Below, piece by piece: positions 8,278 to 18,341 of a DNA stretch of 48,624 nt (its first letter is position 1; each line of letters starts with the position of its first letter). This DNA is from Bacillota bacterium (GTDB lineage Bacteria; Bacillota; GCA-003054495; Carboxydocellales; JAJZSN01): assembly GCA_021849745.1 (NCBI GenBank), contig JAJZSN010000012.1, positions 1-48,624 of the forward strand, given 5' to 3'. The position numbers and the translations under genes are program-made. Under the pieces are notes generated by a model. It saw only the letters and a list, made by a program, of their open reading frames with translations, was not told the DNA's origin and ran no database searches.

Positions 8278-9753
8278 ATGAGTCTTTTGTCTAATAAAAC
8301 TAAAGAAAAAAGCGGACTGGCTAATACATTAATGCAAATTCTTACTAACAAAGGATTGGCCGGTCCTGAAAAATACATAATCGGCTTGTTAGATTCTCAG
8401 TCTGATGCTTTTTCTATTTTAGATCAAGATCTCCGTTTTGTATTTGTAAGTAATAATTACAAGTCCGTCCTGGATATGCAGGATGAAAATTCTGAGATAA
8501 TCGGTATGCATGTTACTGAGTTCGTTGGTAAATTTATATTTCATAAAGATGCGGATTTGATCGCTCAAAACGGCTTGCATGCCTCTTCTTTGGTAGTAAC
8601 TACCAAAAAAATGGCTACATTCTTGCGCACAACACAAATGGGCAGGGATATCATGGTAACGGTCAGTCCTTTGCTTGATGACTCGGGTGAAATAATGTTT
8701 TTGATCCAAACTATTAAAAATCTGCCGGATATTGATCAGCTTAGGGGACAGAACTTTTCTTTTTACGAGACTCTGGGATTAATACATCCGATGGGTAATA
8801 ATAAGAACTCTCCTATTTTTCACTGTACGCGTATGCAGGAAGTGGCTGAAAGGGCACGTCAATCTGCAGGTGTAGATGTTAACGTATTATTAACAGGAGA
8901 AAGCGGTGTTGGTAAAGATGTAATTGCTAAATATATACAAGTAGCCAGTCCGCGCAAAAGTCAACCATTTATACAGGTGAATTGCTCCGCTATACCGGAT
9001 GCTCTGTTGGAAAGCGAATTATTCGGATACGAAGATGGCGCTTTTACCGGGGCCCGGCGTAATGGAAAACATGGTTTATTAGAGGTTGCCAATAAAGGGA
9101 CACTGTTTCTGGATGAGATTGGAGATATGCCGTTAGTTTTGCAAGCTAAACTATTGATTTTTTTACAAGATCGTTATTTTTACAGAGTGGGCGGAATCGA
9201 AAAAGTAAAGGTTGATATCAGAATTATTGCTGCAACAAATGCTGATCTAGAGGAAAAAGTCAAACGCAAGGAGTTCCGGGAGGACTTATATTACAGATTG
9301 AATGTTATTCCCATACACATCCCCCCGTTACGGGAAAGACTGGAAGATATAATTCCAATGGTGAATGATTTTTTGAGCCAGTTCAATAAGAAGTACATGA
9401 AGCATAAGGAATTTTCCTTTGACGCACTATGTTTGTTAGCTACTTATACCTGGCCAGGTAATGTCAGGGAACTGAAAAATTGTATTGAAAGACTCGTTGT
9501 TTTGTCCAAAAAACAACAAATTAATGTGGATATGATAAAAAAAGAACTGGCATATAGATCCCCGGAGTTATTTCCCGAAGGAGACACCGGCGGTGCAAGG
9601 TCGTTGGATGATGCTAAAGAATTAATTGAATATCAGTTGCTAAAATTAGCAGCTCAACAATATAACTCACATAGACAAATCGCCAAAGCATTAGGAACAA
9701 GCCATACTACTGTAAGTAAAAAACTTGAGCAATACGGAATTAGTGTAGGATAA
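8278..9753 (+). CDS. Sigma-54-dependent transcriptional activator (PAS, AAA+, HTH)
   Basis: A 491-residue enhancer-binding protein. Residues about 35-150 form a PAS-like sensor with no Cys/His receiver features, so a small ligand or redox cue is more likely than phosphorylation. Residues about 180-410 are the AAA+ domain: Walker A GESGVGKD (207-214), the sigma-54 contact loop GAFTGA (254-259), Walker B GTLFLDE and the WPGNVRELKN segment. The C-terminus (about 463-486, HRQIAKALGTSHTTVSKKL) is a Fis/TyrR-like helix-turn-helix. I start at ATG 8278, 7 bases after GGGGTGA; an in-frame TTG at 8257 precedes that site. Divergent from hpdB and flanked by -24/-12 promoters and a palindrome, it is the probable regulator of hpd and of the operon starting at 22394. 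Aromatic or arylacetate effectors are a guess from context. Confidence 0.93.
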   Translation: MSLLSNKTKEKSGLANTLMQILTNKGLAGPEKYIIGLLDSQSDAFSILDQDLRFVFVSNNYKSVLDMQDENSEIIGMHVTEFVGKFIFHKDADLIAQNGLHASSLVVTTKKMATFLRTTQMGRDIMVTVSPLLDDSGEIMFLIQTIKNLPDIDQLRGQNFSFYETLGLIHPMGNNKNSPIFHCTRMQEVAERARQSAGVDVNVLLTGESGVGKDVIAKYIQVASPRKSQPFIQVNCSAIPDALLESELFGYEDGAFTGARRNGKHGLLEVANKGTLFLDEIGDMPLVLQAKLLIFLQDRYFYRVGGIEKVKVDIRIIAATNADLEEKVKRKEFREDLYYRLNVIPIHIPPLRERLEDIIPMVNDFLSQFNKKYMKHKEFSFDALCLLATYTWPGNVRELKNCIERLVVLSKKQQINVDMIKKELAYRSPELFPEGDTGGARSLDDAKELIEYQLLKLAAQQYNSHRQIAKALGTSHTTVSKKLEQYGISVG

Positions 9754-9779
9754 TAACAATAATATAAGTTCTTTTTTGG

Positions 9780-9824
9780 GGGGCCGTAACGTAACTTTGT
9801 AAAGTTCGTTGTGGCCCCTTTTGT
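9780..9824 (+). terminator. Rho-independent terminator of the activator gene
   Basis: GGGGCC (9780-9785) pairs with GGCCCC (9813-9818), with a second inner stem (AACTTT/AAAGTT), followed by TTTTGTCTTT. It lies 27 bases after the activator's stop codon. Confidence 0.8.
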
Positions 9825-9851
9825 CTTTGCATTACTTACTAAAATTAGAAA

Positions 9852-9886
9852 TAAAAAATGGCCCCATGAGTATTACCCATGCGGCC
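9852..9886 (-). terminator. Rho-independent terminator of the MFS/aminotransferase operon
   Basis: On the minus strand, GGCCGCATG pairs with CATGGGGCC (one mismatch) and is followed by ATTTTTTATTTC. It lies 46 bases after the MFS stop and ends the long minus-strand operon, back to back with the activator's terminator. Confidence 0.75.
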
Positions 9887-9932
9887 CAAATACACGATTA
9901 CATTTATACGGGAGAGATAATGATAGTAAGAA

Positions 9933-11195
9933 TTAGTCACGCATAACTATTGGATTCGCCTCAACCTGATTAATTTGTTGTGCTTGCCTTAGTTTTGCCG
10001 GTGCTGTTTCCTTCAAAAAGAAAGAGGGTATAAATTGTATTACTGCTCCACCAAGGGCAAACCACATCGCCATGCTTATACCGTATTTATCCGAAAAGAA
10101 ACCAGCTAAAATCGGAACTGTTGTTCCGGCGACAAGCTCGCCAAACATCATAATTAAACCCATTGCGCTGGCAATTAATGTTTTCGGAACTGATTCGCCC
10201 GGTATAACTGCCATAATAAGCGGGATAGCGCCTGCGCCAAACAGAAGGATGATTCCCATTACAGGAATAAGCACATCAAAAGAGTGGACAGTTAACATCA
10301 CTATGCTGGAAAGCAAAGCACCAAAAGTGCCAACAATAGTAGCGGGTTTACGCCCGATTTTGTCGGAAATCATCGGTACAAGGATGGCTGCGACGAAATT
10401 AAGAATCCCGTACACAGTGAAAAAGATACCTAACTGGACTGGAGTGAAGTTATTGACTTTGGTTAAATATAGCGAGAAGTAGGTAATATTAGTCAACCAC
10501 CAGGCCATCATTCCGAATGACATTATCAGGCACAGCCAAACATTCCGGCTTTTAAAAATCTGAGCGTACTGCGCTCGCGTAGGCCGTTTATTACTTTCCG
10601 GGTCCATAACCGGCTCTCTCATAAAAATCAACAGGATTAAGCCCAAAATAATTCCGGGGACGGCCAAAACATTCATTGCCCCACGCCAGCCGAAAAGTTC
10701 TGCTGAGCCTATTACTATTACTGCAGCAAGTGATGTTCCTACTAAATTTGAAGCACTTTGCACAAAACCGATATTAAATCCCCTTCTTTTTGGTGTTGAT
10801 TCAGCCATCATGCTCACCTGGCACAATATTCCTGCTGGACCTTCGGCAATCCCCATGATAGCTCTCATTAGCAACAACATTCCAAAACTGCTTGCAAGCC
10901 CTGTTCCCATAGTAGCAATAGAGAAAACCAAAATTGCGATAGCCAGGATTTTCTTTTTCGAACCAAACAGATCGGAAAGAGTCGAAAACAGATAGCTCGA
11001 AACACCCCAACAAAGGGCTAGGATAGACATCGTCATACCAATCTGCGTACCAGTTAATTTTAATTCAGGGGCAATCATCGGAAATAACATTGCCAGGCCA
11101 AAACGATCCATAAAAATTAGACCAAAGGTTAGAAACATCGTAATTAACATGAAGTTTTCATACCGGAAAATACCTTTTTTCTCAGTGCTTGTCAA
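9933..11195 (-). CDS. MFS transporter (anion:cation / aromatic acid symporter type)
   Basis: A 420-residue major facilitator protein with about 12 hydrophobic spans. The first cytoplasmic loop carries the MFS signature in the form DLFGSKKK, repeated in the second half as DKIGRKPA, and helix 4 carries RAIMGIAEGP. It most resembles anion/proton symporters for organic or aromatic acids. It starts at TTG 11195 after AGGGGG with an 8-base spacer; an overlapping ATG is out of frame. It is the last gene of the ligase-HyuAB-aminotransferase-AOR operon and probably imports that pathway's substrate (acid or amine) or exports its product. The substrate cannot be told from sequence. Confidence 0.88.
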   Translation of the reverse strand: MTSTEKKGIFRYENFMLITMFLTFGLIFMDRFGLAMLFPMIAPELKLTGTQIGMTMSILALCWGVSSYLFSTLSDLFGSKKKILAIAILVFSIATMGTGLASSFGMLLLMRAIMGIAEGPAGILCQVSMMAESTPKRRGFNIGFVQSASNLVGTSLAAVIVIGSAELFGWRGAMNVLAVPGIILGLILLIFMREPVMDPESNKRPTRAQYAQIFKSRNVWLCLIMSFGMMAWWLTNITYFSLYLTKVNNFTPVQLGIFFTVYGILNFVAAILVPMISDKIGRKPATIVGTFGALLSSIVMLTVHSFDVLIPVMGIILLFGAGAIPLIMAVIPGESVPKTLIASAMGLIMMFGELVAGTTVPILAGFFSDKYGISMAMWFALGGAVIQFIPSFFLKETAPAKLRQAQQINQVEANPIVMRD

Positions 11196-11320
11196 CTTGC
11201 ATTCCCCCTAATCTTTTTTTAACTTGACGCCCCGAGGTCCATGGTTTTAGCGATTTAGCTATGTTTTTTTGTCTTTAATTCTCCACCACCCTCTTTACCA
11301 ATATCTAGGCAATCTCCAGA

Positions 11321-11596
11321 TTACCCACCAATCATAAATCCATAAATATCCACCTGGTCTCCTTCCAACAGGATCCTATCTTCGGAGGCAATTTGACCAT
11401 TGACTGCAATAAGTCCGATACTTTCCATATTTTGATTGAATAATTTCAGAATAAAAATACCTAAAGTTGTGTTAACAGCCACCTCGCACAGGCATTTCTT
11501 ACCAATCGCGAAACCCTCAATAGTCTCGATTGGGGTAATGTACGATTTAAAGCACAGCCCGATAAGATTCGAATTTTTCCTAATATTTTCAGACAT
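11321..11596 (-). CDS. MoaD/ThiS-like sulfur carrier protein 1 (AOR-associated)
   Basis: A 91-residue protein ending in Gly-Gly (YGFMIGG), with the beta-grasp hallmark GDQVDIYG just before it. The GG tail would be adenylated and thiocarboxylated to carry sulfur. Only 25 bases separate it from the AOR gene, and another MoaD-like gene follows the second AOR, so a role in maturing the AOR's tungsto-bispterin cofactor is likely. The N-terminal half diverges from ordinary MoaD, making it a specialised paralogue. Start ATG 11596 follows GGGGGC. Confidence 0.72.
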   Translation of the reverse strand: MSENIRKNSNLIGLCFKSYITPIETIEGFAIGKKCLCEVAVNTTLGIFILKLFNQNMESIGLIAVNGQIASEDRILLEGDQVDIYGFMIGG

Positions 11597-11621
11597 AAGC
11601 TCTTTTGCCCCCGAACTAGAA

Positions 11622-13349
11622 TCACTGATTCAGAGCCCCAAATGGTATGGCTTTACGAAGCTCTTCATCTGCAATATCAAATACCGTACCCGTGGATGGG
11701 AGAGTTTCGGTGTACATAAAATCTGGCAATTTATCATCTTTATCAGTAAATCCGGCTGCTTGATTAAACTTCTTTTCAAGGGCAACGGTCTGCTGACCCA
11801 GCCCCATAATTCTATTGGCATCCCATTCGCCGCCGAATTTAGCTGCCATCATTTCGCAGAGAAAGGCCAAATTTTTGGGATCAGCAGTGCAGGCGGCTGC
11901 AAAGATACAAAGACCAAGACAATCGAAAAGGGCAAACAATACCTGCATCTTAGTAGATAATTCAACTTTTCCTTCTTTATCATAGGACTCTTTTGACATA
12001 TTTCTTGTTGGCGCATTGCCGGCTGTATGATCGGCACCCATTGGAGAAGTTGCATAAGTGACACCTGTCCCCTTTAGAGCCCTTGGATCATAACCAGCCA
12101 TGGATTGCCCCTTAACTGTAGGGATTCTTTTTACTCCCAGCTTCTTACCGGTAACTTCTGTCCCCTGCCCGAGAAGCTTTCCAAATTCTGTACCATCAAT
12201 CATTTCCTGAATTAAACTGATGGCTCCCGCTTCATCACCGAATGGTATTTTACCGGCTTCCATGCAAACCGCAATCGTACAGCCTGTTTCCATGGTATCA
12301 AGACCAAAATCATCACACATCCGGTCAATCCTGGCTATGGTGTCTAAACTGGCAATACCGCAATTTGACCCGTTCAACGAAATTGTTTCATACTCCAAGG
12401 CCGATGTAAGGTGTTCACCGGTTTCGTCATTGTAGATGTTTGAACAGCGGATTACACAGCCAGGGTGACATGCATGACCCTGACTTCCTCCTCTGGTACT
12501 TTGAATTTCAACCATTCTTTCCGCACTGATATTTTCTGCTTTGTCCCACCTGCCATCACTGTAGTTGTGCGTTGGCAGCCAACCCATTACGTTACAGATG
12601 TTTACCAGTGAAGCTGTTCCAAGTGCAGGCATTACCTTGCCAGTCGTCGGATTTTCTAAAACTGCCTTTATAAAATTCTTATTGGCTGCCATAAAATTTT
12701 CTTTATCCGCATACTCAGCCTCAACATTCCCGGCTGGATCCAGCACTATGGCTTTTAAACCTTTTGAACCCATGACCGCCCCAAGGCCGCCACGGCCCGC
12801 TGCTCTTGTGGGGTATCCGTCCATATCGGTAACCTGCACACTGGAATTGCGGTAGCCGTATTCGCCGGCCCTGCCGATGGAAATAATGCCTGTCTTTTCA
12901 CCAAAATCCTCACGTAACTGCTTTGTCAGGGCGTAATTATTCAGTCCAAGATATTTGTCCGCTGGGAGCAGCTCCGCCTTATTTTTGCATACTCGTAAAA
13001 TAAACCATGTTTTGTCGGCTGGTTGATTTTCAACAATAATCGCCTTGATGCCTAACTTAGCCAACATTTTAGCCGCAATTCCACCGGCATTGGCTTCTTT
13101 GATTGTGCCTGTCAACGGGCTTTTACCGCCCACTGACAATCTTCCGGAAGCGGGAGCCGGGGTTCCGTTTAATAATCCACCGCAAATAATTAGTTTGTTC
13201 CCCGGCCCCAACGCATGACAAGTTGGATCAATCTCATCATTCAAGATACTTGCTATCAAGCCACGGCCACCAAGCAATGAGTATTTTTCTTCAACCTTTT
13301 CATCAATTATAGACTTTATGTCTGTTTTTACCCGCAAAAACTTTAACAT
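11622..13349 (-). CDS. Aldehyde:ferredoxin oxidoreductase family protein 1
   Basis: A 575-residue member of the tungsten AOR family, which oxidises aldehydes to carboxylates with ferredoxin (or reduces acids). The pterin-binding N-terminal segments (GGRGLIASIL, GRLSVGGKSPLTG, GRGGLGAVMGSKGLKAI) are all present. The cluster Cys group is C294-x3-C-x3-C302 (ACHPGCVIRC) rather than the C-x2-C-x3-C of archaeal AOR, with a later Cys in FDCLGLC. Start ATG 13349 follows AAGGAG. It sits after alanine dehydrogenase and an aminotransferase, so it probably removes the aldehyde made by transamination. The aldehyde is unknown; an arylacetaldehyde would fit the link with hpd. Confidence 0.88.
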   Translation of the reverse strand: MLKFLRVKTDIKSIIDEKVEEKYSLLGGRGLIASILNDEIDPTCHALGPGNKLIICGGLLNGTPAPASGRLSVGGKSPLTGTIKEANAGGIAAKMLAKLGIKAIIVENQPADKTWFILRVCKNKAELLPADKYLGLNNYALTKQLREDFGEKTGIISIGRAGEYGYRNSSVQVTDMDGYPTRAAGRGGLGAVMGSKGLKAIVLDPAGNVEAEYADKENFMAANKNFIKAVLENPTTGKVMPALGTASLVNICNVMGWLPTHNYSDGRWDKAENISAERMVEIQSTRGGSQGHACHPGCVIRCSNIYNDETGEHLTSALEYETISLNGSNCGIASLDTIARIDRMCDDFGLDTMETGCTIAVCMEAGKIPFGDEAGAISLIQEMIDGTEFGKLLGQGTEVTGKKLGVKRIPTVKGQSMAGYDPRALKGTGVTYATSPMGADHTAGNAPTRNMSKESYDKEGKVELSTKMQVLFALFDCLGLCIFAAACTADPKNLAFLCEMMAAKFGGEWDANRIMGLGQQTVALEKKFNQAAGFTDKDDKLPDFMYTETLPSTGTVFDIADEELRKAIPFGALNQ

Positions 13350-13430
13350 AATACCGACTCCTTAAATTTTTTGCACCGGGGTGTCAACAATCCTTAGCCG
13401 ATCCGTCGTGGACAGCATAATAACTAAGGC

Positions 13431-14555
13431 TTAGTATAGCCCATTCAAAACCGTCTCGGTACTGGTATAAGGTAGGTAGAGCGCATCGGCAACAGCCTGG
13501 AATGTTACTTTTCCGTCAATAACATTGATCCCTTTCATAATCGCTCTGTCATCCATAGCTGCCTGCCTGAAGCCTTTGTTGGCAATTTGTACACCATAAG
13601 GAATAGTGACATTAGTCAATGCTATAGTGGACGTACGCGCTACGGCTCCAGGCATGTTCGCCACAGCATAATGGATCACACCGTGTTTTTCATAAGTTGG
13701 TTCACTGTGGGTGGTGATGCGATCGATAGTTGCAATTGAACCACCCTGATCGATGGCCACATCAACAATAACCGAACCGGACTGCATTGTTTTTACCATC
13801 TCTTCAGTTACCAGGCGCGGCGCTCTGGCACCCGGAATTAAGACCGCACCTACAAGCAAGTCTGCTTTTGCCACCGCTTCCGCAATATTATACTTATTGG
13901 ACATTAAGGTCCTCAAACGGCCCTGGAACAGGTCATCAAGGTGACGCAGACGATCTGCACTGATATCCAGTATTGTAACGCTTGCGCCTAAGCCCACAGC
14001 CATTTTTGCCGCATTGATCCCTACTATACCGCCCCCGACAATAACCACTTCTGCCGGTGCAACACCTGGCACCCCACCCAGGAGAATGCCTTTACCACCT
14101 CTGGACTTCTCCAGAAACTGAGCACCAACCTGTATTGACATACGGCCTGCCACTTCACTCATTGGGGTTAGCAGCGGAAGCGCTCCATTATCTAATTGAA
14201 TTGTTTCATAAGCGATACCTACCACTTTTTTGTCAATAAGAGCTTGGGTCAGCTCGGGTTCGGGAGCGAGGTGCAGATAAGTGTAAAGAATCAAACCTTC
14301 GCGAAAATATCCATATTCTGCAGGCAGAGGCTCCTTTACCTTGATTACCATATCGGTAGACCAGGCATCGCTTGCAGAAGGGACTATTTTTGCACCCGCA
14401 AACGTATAATCCTGATCTGAAAATCCGCTGCCGGCACCGGCATTTGTTTCAACCCAGACCTCATGGCCATTACTTAAGAAAGCTGTGACACCTGCAGGCG
14501 TTACGCCAACTCTATTCTCATTATTCTTTATTTCTTTTGGGACTCCGATTATCAT
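13431..14555 (-). CDS. ald: Alanine dehydrogenase
   Basis: NAD-dependent L-alanine dehydrogenase, 374 residues, the normal length. Seen: the N-terminal [18 protein letters not shown] signature, Lys/His catalytic segments (VKVKEP and YTYLHLAPE), the NAD-binding [16 protein letters not shown] and the C-terminal NGLY. It converts alanine to pyruvate, ammonia and NADH. Beside a class III aminotransferase, the obvious role is to regenerate pyruvate as amino acceptor, a pairing known from anaerobic taurine and amine catabolism. The start is ATG 14555, 6 bases after GGAGGGG; an in-frame ATG five codons earlier lies inside the binding site. Confidence 0.95.
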   Translation of the reverse strand: MIIGVPKEIKNNENRVGVTPAGVTAFLSNGHEVWVETNAGAGSGFSDQDYTFAGAKIVPSASDAWSTDMVIKVKEPLPAEYGYFREGLILYTYLHLAPEPELTQALIDKKVVGIAYETIQLDNGALPLLTPMSEVAGRMSIQVGAQFLEKSRGGKGILLGGVPGVAPAEVVIVGGGIVGINAAKMAVGLGASVTILDISADRLRHLDDLFQGRLRTLMSNKYNIAEAVAKADLLVGAVLIPGARAPRLVTEEMVKTMQSGSVIVDVAIDQGGSIATIDRITTHSEPTYEKHGVIHYAVANMPGAVARTSTIALTNVTIPYGVQIANKGFRQAAMDDRAIMKGINVIDGKVTFQAVADALYLPYTSTETVLNGLY

Positions 14556-14664
14556 TTTATACCCCTCCATTTAAACATCCTCATCAGGATATGAATTTTA
14601 ATTGTTTGAAGGAGGCCGAACCTTACCAGTCGTTATTCCAGCCTCCCCCAATACAAACCAAAGA

Positions 14665-16077
14665 TTATTTCAAGCTTTCCAAATAACTTAGACCATAATC
14701 AAAAGCATCCATAGCCTTGTCAATGTCTTCTTTGCTCACATTCAACGAAGCGCCGATACGCAAGGTGTTTGGCACCGCGCCGCCAAGCAGGACACCTTTT
14801 TCCAAGGCTTTATTAAAAATGATTTTTGTCGGGAATGTCAGGGCATCAGCTTCATGAGTAAAATTACGATCTTCCTCTATATAGGGAGTCATCTTATCGT
14901 CTTTAACGATTTCCACAATCCAGAGGACACCGTGACCTCCGAAACTGCCAATGCTCACGTGTTTAGCTTTTAATTCTTCTAATTTTACCTTGATATACTC
15001 ACCAGCCTGACGGGCTTTTTCAACCAGATTTTCATTAATCATGTATTCCAAGTTAGCGCATACTGCCGCCATAGCGATGGGGTGACCCGAAAACGTTGAT
15101 ACCGTTTCCCAGCGATACTGATCCATAAATGCAGCAATCTCTTTGCTGACGATAACTGCCCCTGCGGGGATGGCAGAACTTGAGATTCCTTTTGCACAAG
15201 TAATGATGTCAGGTTCCACCCCATAGTGCTGATATTCAAACCATTTTCCGGTTCGACCGAATCCGGTTAAGATTTCATCAACTATCCAGAGAATGCCCAA
15301 CTCTTTGGTCATTTTACGGATCTGCGGAACGTATTCATCGGGCGGATGAATCGAACCTGCACCCTGGGTGATCTCAGTTATTATTGCTGCCACTTGTTCT
15401 GGTCCATGGTTTTGAATTAACCGTCTTGTATATTTTACACAGGCTAATTCGCCATTTTCATCATGACATGATCCGTATTTATGCCCCAAAGAGCAGCGCA
15501 TGCAGTTTGGCGCAGGAGCAATAGCTATCATGTCCGCGCGGCCTGGGACATGTCTGGGAATGGATTTCGGATCTGTTTCCACAATTCCGTTGCGGCTGCC
15601 CTTCAACCTGGTAACCGATGATGCCCCATGTGTAAATCCATGGTAAGCGTGTTCTCTGGTGATAACGAGAGGCCGATTCGTAAAGGTTTTGGCAATATTG
15701 AGCGCTGTCTCTACGGCCTCACTTCCGGTTGATGTAAACCTGACTTTCCCCGCCCAACTTTCATTGCCCAGAATGTCTTCAATAATTAACTTCGCCGCTC
15801 TGGCTTTATAATCGGTGGTATAGGCGTCCTGCAAGAATCCATACCGGTCCAGTGCTTCTTTAATTTTGTTATTAATAAATTCAACTTTTTGACCCGCATT
15901 GACACAGTATAGTTGATTGAAAAAATCCAGCAGCCGGGTGCCATTGGGCATAATCAGATAGTCTCCGTCCGTTGATGCGATTGGCACAGGCTTATATTCC
16001 CGCAGTGAGTTCCATGTCCTTACAATATATTTTTTGTCCCATTCTAAGACCTGTTCCCAGTTAATTTCTTCTGACAT
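14665..16077 (-). CDS. Class III (omega) aminotransferase, probably pyruvate-dependent
   Basis: A 470-residue PLP enzyme. STGSEAVETALNIA (about 116-129) binds the cofactor phosphate, D267 in IVDEIL contacts the pyridine nitrogen, and K296 in CAKGISS is the PLP lysine. Class III enzymes move the terminal amino group of omega-amino acids, amines or taurine to pyruvate or 2-oxoglutarate. The Cys-rich loop CMRCSLGHKYGSC (192-204) is typical of the taurine/beta-alanine:pyruvate branch. With alanine dehydrogenase next (109 bases downstream) and an AOR after that, an amine-to-aldehyde step using pyruvate is likely. Candidate substrates are tyramine or other arylethylamines, taurine, or an omega-amino acid released by the HyuAB-like complex. 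Start ATG 16077 follows AAAGGAG. Confidence 0.88.
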   Translation of the reverse strand: MSEEINWEQVLEWDKKYIVRTWNSLREYKPVPIASTDGDYLIMPNGTRLLDFFNQLYCVNAGQKVEFINNKIKEALDRYGFLQDAYTTDYKARAAKLIIEDILGNESWAGKVRFTSTGSEAVETALNIAKTFTNRPLVITREHAYHGFTHGASSVTRLKGSRNGIVETDPKSIPRHVPGRADMIAIAPAPNCMRCSLGHKYGSCHDENGELACVKYTRRLIQNHGPEQVAAIITEITQGAGSIHPPDEYVPQIRKMTKELGILWIVDEILTGFGRTGKWFEYQHYGVEPDIITCAKGISSSAIPAGAVIVSKEIAAFMDQYRWETVSTFSGHPIAMAAVCANLEYMINENLVEKARQAGEYIKVKLEELKAKHVSIGSFGGHGVLWIVEIVKDDKMTPYIEEDRNFTHEADALTFPTKIIFNKALEKGVLLGGAVPNTLRIGASLNVSKEDIDKAMDAFDYGLSYLESLK

Positions 16078-16127
16078 ATAATCACTCCTTTCTAACTTGT
16101 CATATTGTCTTATCGCTGCGCCGTCTT

Positions 16128-16415
16128 CTATAAGAGCTTAAAGGTCTCAACATTCGGCTCTTCTGTAGCAAGCATTTGTACCTCAAACATCGTTCCACAG
16201 TTAGGGCAGTAAAACTCCCTAAGTGCAAACCTTCCCGAGTGAGTTGCCAGGTGGAGTGGTTGAGCTTTAGACAACGGTGCTTTATTAACCAGTGCATATT
16301 TCTTCCAATCCTCGGTAGTGGGTCCAAGAACGTGCTCACATTGCACACAACTGTAAACTTCCTCCTGGCCCTTTTTAGCAGCTTTTTCGATACGGATATT
16401 ACCCCATGTAATCAT
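16128..16415 (-). CDS. Acetone/acetophenone carboxylase gamma-like zinc subunit 1
   Basis: A 95-residue protein with two CxxC pairs (C23/C26 in SCVQC and C70/C73 in YCPNC) that should form one zinc or iron site, with LGP just after the first pair. This layout matches the small gamma subunits of acetone carboxylase-type complexes, though it is shorter than the acetone enzyme's own. It starts at ATG 16415 after AAAGGAG, 23 bases behind the HyuB-like gene. A paralogue occurs at 37953-38279 in the same position relative to its HyuB. Its presence distinguishes the complex from simple hydantoinases or oxoprolinases, which lack it. Confidence 0.78.
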   Translation of the reverse strand: MITWGNIRIEKAAKKGQEEVYSCVQCEHVLGPTTEDWKKYALVNKAPLSKAQPLHLATHSGRFALREFYCPNCGTMFEVQMLATEEPNVETFKLL

Positions 16416-16438
16416 GCTATCTCTCCTTTCGGCGTTTT

Positions 16439-18298
16439 CTACTCTCTTTTGCCCAGCGTAAGTCTCTCCTGAATCATTTCCTGCCTCAAATTCCGGGTTT
16501 CCTCCCAGTTGACCTGCTGCGTGTCTGGATCCACTATAACGCCATATGTCCTTTTGGCTTCTTCGAACGAAACGTATTCCTGATGGATATCTTTAACTAC
16601 TGCCTCAGGGTCACGCTGTAACGGATCCCCATACCCGCCGCCGCCACCGAAGTATATGACATAGGCATCTTCCGGGTTTAGCGTGAATGAGTGTAGAAGC
16701 GGCTTAACCTCACGGTGCCCGGGAATGTCATCAGGTGTCCTTGGTAACTGCCCATTCTCAAACATTCCTTTGAGATTCGCGCCTCTATATACTATTTGCT
16801 TAACATTAGGTGCAGGGTACCCGCCAGCAAGCCCATTTGCGAGTCTTGGCTCCATGCCCAACCCCATATCATGGACACCCATCTCACCAATACCATAGGA
16901 GATGATGGCATTCGTACAACCGGTGCCTCCTCTGTATTGGCCGGGACCGCCTGTATCCATAGCCTCTTTCCTCCACAGATATAGCCACGGAAAATGCTCT
17001 TCGGCCCGTTCGATGTTGGTAACTTGTGGTTTTGTTGTCCACAGGTTGGAGCACGTATTATCTCCATCCCGGTACGCCAAGGCGCCGCCCCCGCAAATCA
17101 TAAGCTCCATCATCATGGTAATGAAAAATTCACCGCGCTTGCCTGTGCCATACATGTTAGGATTGTGGAAGGCGTTGCCGCCATTGGCGTATGCCTCTTC
17201 TGTCCGGTCAGAACACAGATACATCTGGCTGATGCAATCAGTAACAGTACCAATCATCACATAGCCTGCTCCCGCAGGAGTATTAGTCGACACCGGTGCC
17301 AGAGGAGATGGGTTGACAATACTTCCTTCCGGCAGGACCCAGTTTATTACCCCCCATAGCCCATAATTCCAGGGTATGTCGTAGCCCAGCATCATCAAAA
17401 ATGGACATTCGGCGTTGCTTCTCGCACCAGGGAGCGCCACATTCTGGCTTCCCTTTGATTGTGGCGACGAGCCTGTGAAATCAAGGGTTATTGAATCCCC
17501 CTCCTTAATCAGGGCGCACTTCACGGTCAGGTATCCTTCATCCTCCCGAATGGACTCGAAATGATGTGTCGCTCTAAAGACACCATCAGGTAAGGTGCGA
17601 AGTTTTGCCCGGATCAGCTTTTCAGAGTACTCCGGCAATTCCTCGAATATAGCCAGAACCTTATCTATGCCGAATTCCTCGATAGTCTGCAATAATCTTG
17701 TGGCTGCAGCATTATTTGCCGCGATTCTCGCACCGATTTCCAACATAAACAGGTCGGGCTGCCGGGTCATGTATTTCAGCGTGTCTTCAATATCTCTCCT
17801 GATTTTACCCTTTTCGCATATTTTGACACCTTTCATACATAAGCCTTCCTGAATGCGCTCTGTTGCACCAAACACAAAACCGCTTTCCTGCATGCCGCCA
17901 ACATCCATCATATGGCCTGCACAATTCAGCCACGCTACACGCTTGCCTTCCCAGAATACGGGCTTCAGCACCTGGATATCCATGTGATGGACAGCGGCAA
18001 TCCCTGTATCGTTCATGATAAATTGATCGCCCTCGTGGATTCCCGGGTTGTCTTCATACTCTTGCGATATATATCTGGCGGCATCTTCCAGGCACCCTGT
18101 CCATTCAACAATACCCCCGCCGACCATGACTGTGTCTCCCATTGCATTCATGATTGACTCTTCGTGGTCACCTGCTTCTGTAATAACTGCGTTCCCTGAT
18201 ACACGAGCCAGAGTATAGTAGGATTCAGCCACTATTTCCTCTAGCCTGTGCCGCAATATTTCAAACGTTATTGGATCCAACTTAGTCTTTTCTACCAT
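16439..18298 (-). CDS. HyuB / acetone carboxylase alpha-like subunit 1
   Basis: A 619-residue hydantoinase B/oxoprolinase-family protein. Recognisable segments include LDPITFEILRHRLEEI at the start, HMDIQVLKPVF, and the Gly-rich GGGGGYGDPLQRDPE near the C-terminus. In acetone and acetophenone carboxylases this subunit carries the metal site that carboxylates the enol phosphate; in hydantoinases it takes part in ATP-driven ring opening. I start it at ATG 18298 (MVEKTKLDP) after AAAGGGGG; about 20 in-frame codons upstream lack a ribosome binding site. It lies 43 bases after the HyuA-like gene and 23 before the gamma-like gene. Substrate is unknown: a ketone or lactam/cyclic amide. Confidence 0.87.
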   Translation of the reverse strand: MVEKTKLDPITFEILRHRLEEIVAESYYTLARVSGNAVITEAGDHEESIMNAMGDTVMVGGGIVEWTGCLEDAARYISQEYEDNPGIHEGDQFIMNDTGIAAVHHMDIQVLKPVFWEGKRVAWLNCAGHMMDVGGMQESGFVFGATERIQEGLCMKGVKICEKGKIRRDIEDTLKYMTRQPDLFMLEIGARIAANNAAATRLLQTIEEFGIDKVLAIFEELPEYSEKLIRAKLRTLPDGVFRATHHFESIREDEGYLTVKCALIKEGDSITLDFTGSSPQSKGSQNVALPGARSNAECPFLMMLGYDIPWNYGLWGVINWVLPEGSIVNPSPLAPVSTNTPAGAGYVMIGTVTDCISQMYLCSDRTEEAYANGGNAFHNPNMYGTGKRGEFFITMMMELMICGGGALAYRDGDNTCSNLWTTKPQVTNIERAEEHFPWLYLWRKEAMDTGGPGQYRGGTGCTNAIISYGIGEMGVHDMGLGMEPRLANGLAGGYPAPNVKQIVYRGANLKGMFENGQLPRTPDDIPGHREVKPLLHSFTLNPEDAYVIYFGGGGGYGDPLQRDPEAVVKDIHQEYVSFEEAKRTYGVIVDPDTQQVNWEETRNLRQEMIQERLTLGKRE

Positions 18299-18341
18299 GT
18301 TTTTTCCCCCTTTATCTATATTAGATTCTCTTTTCGGAATC

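Noticed and set aside
11436..11960. Plus-strand open frame across MoaD-like 1 and the AOR 1 end
   Set aside because: Overlaps two well-supported minus-strand genes and shows no recognisable protein features.
16981..17359. Plus-strand open frames opposite HyuB 1
   Set aside because: Antisense shadows of a strongly supported gene with no start signals of their own.
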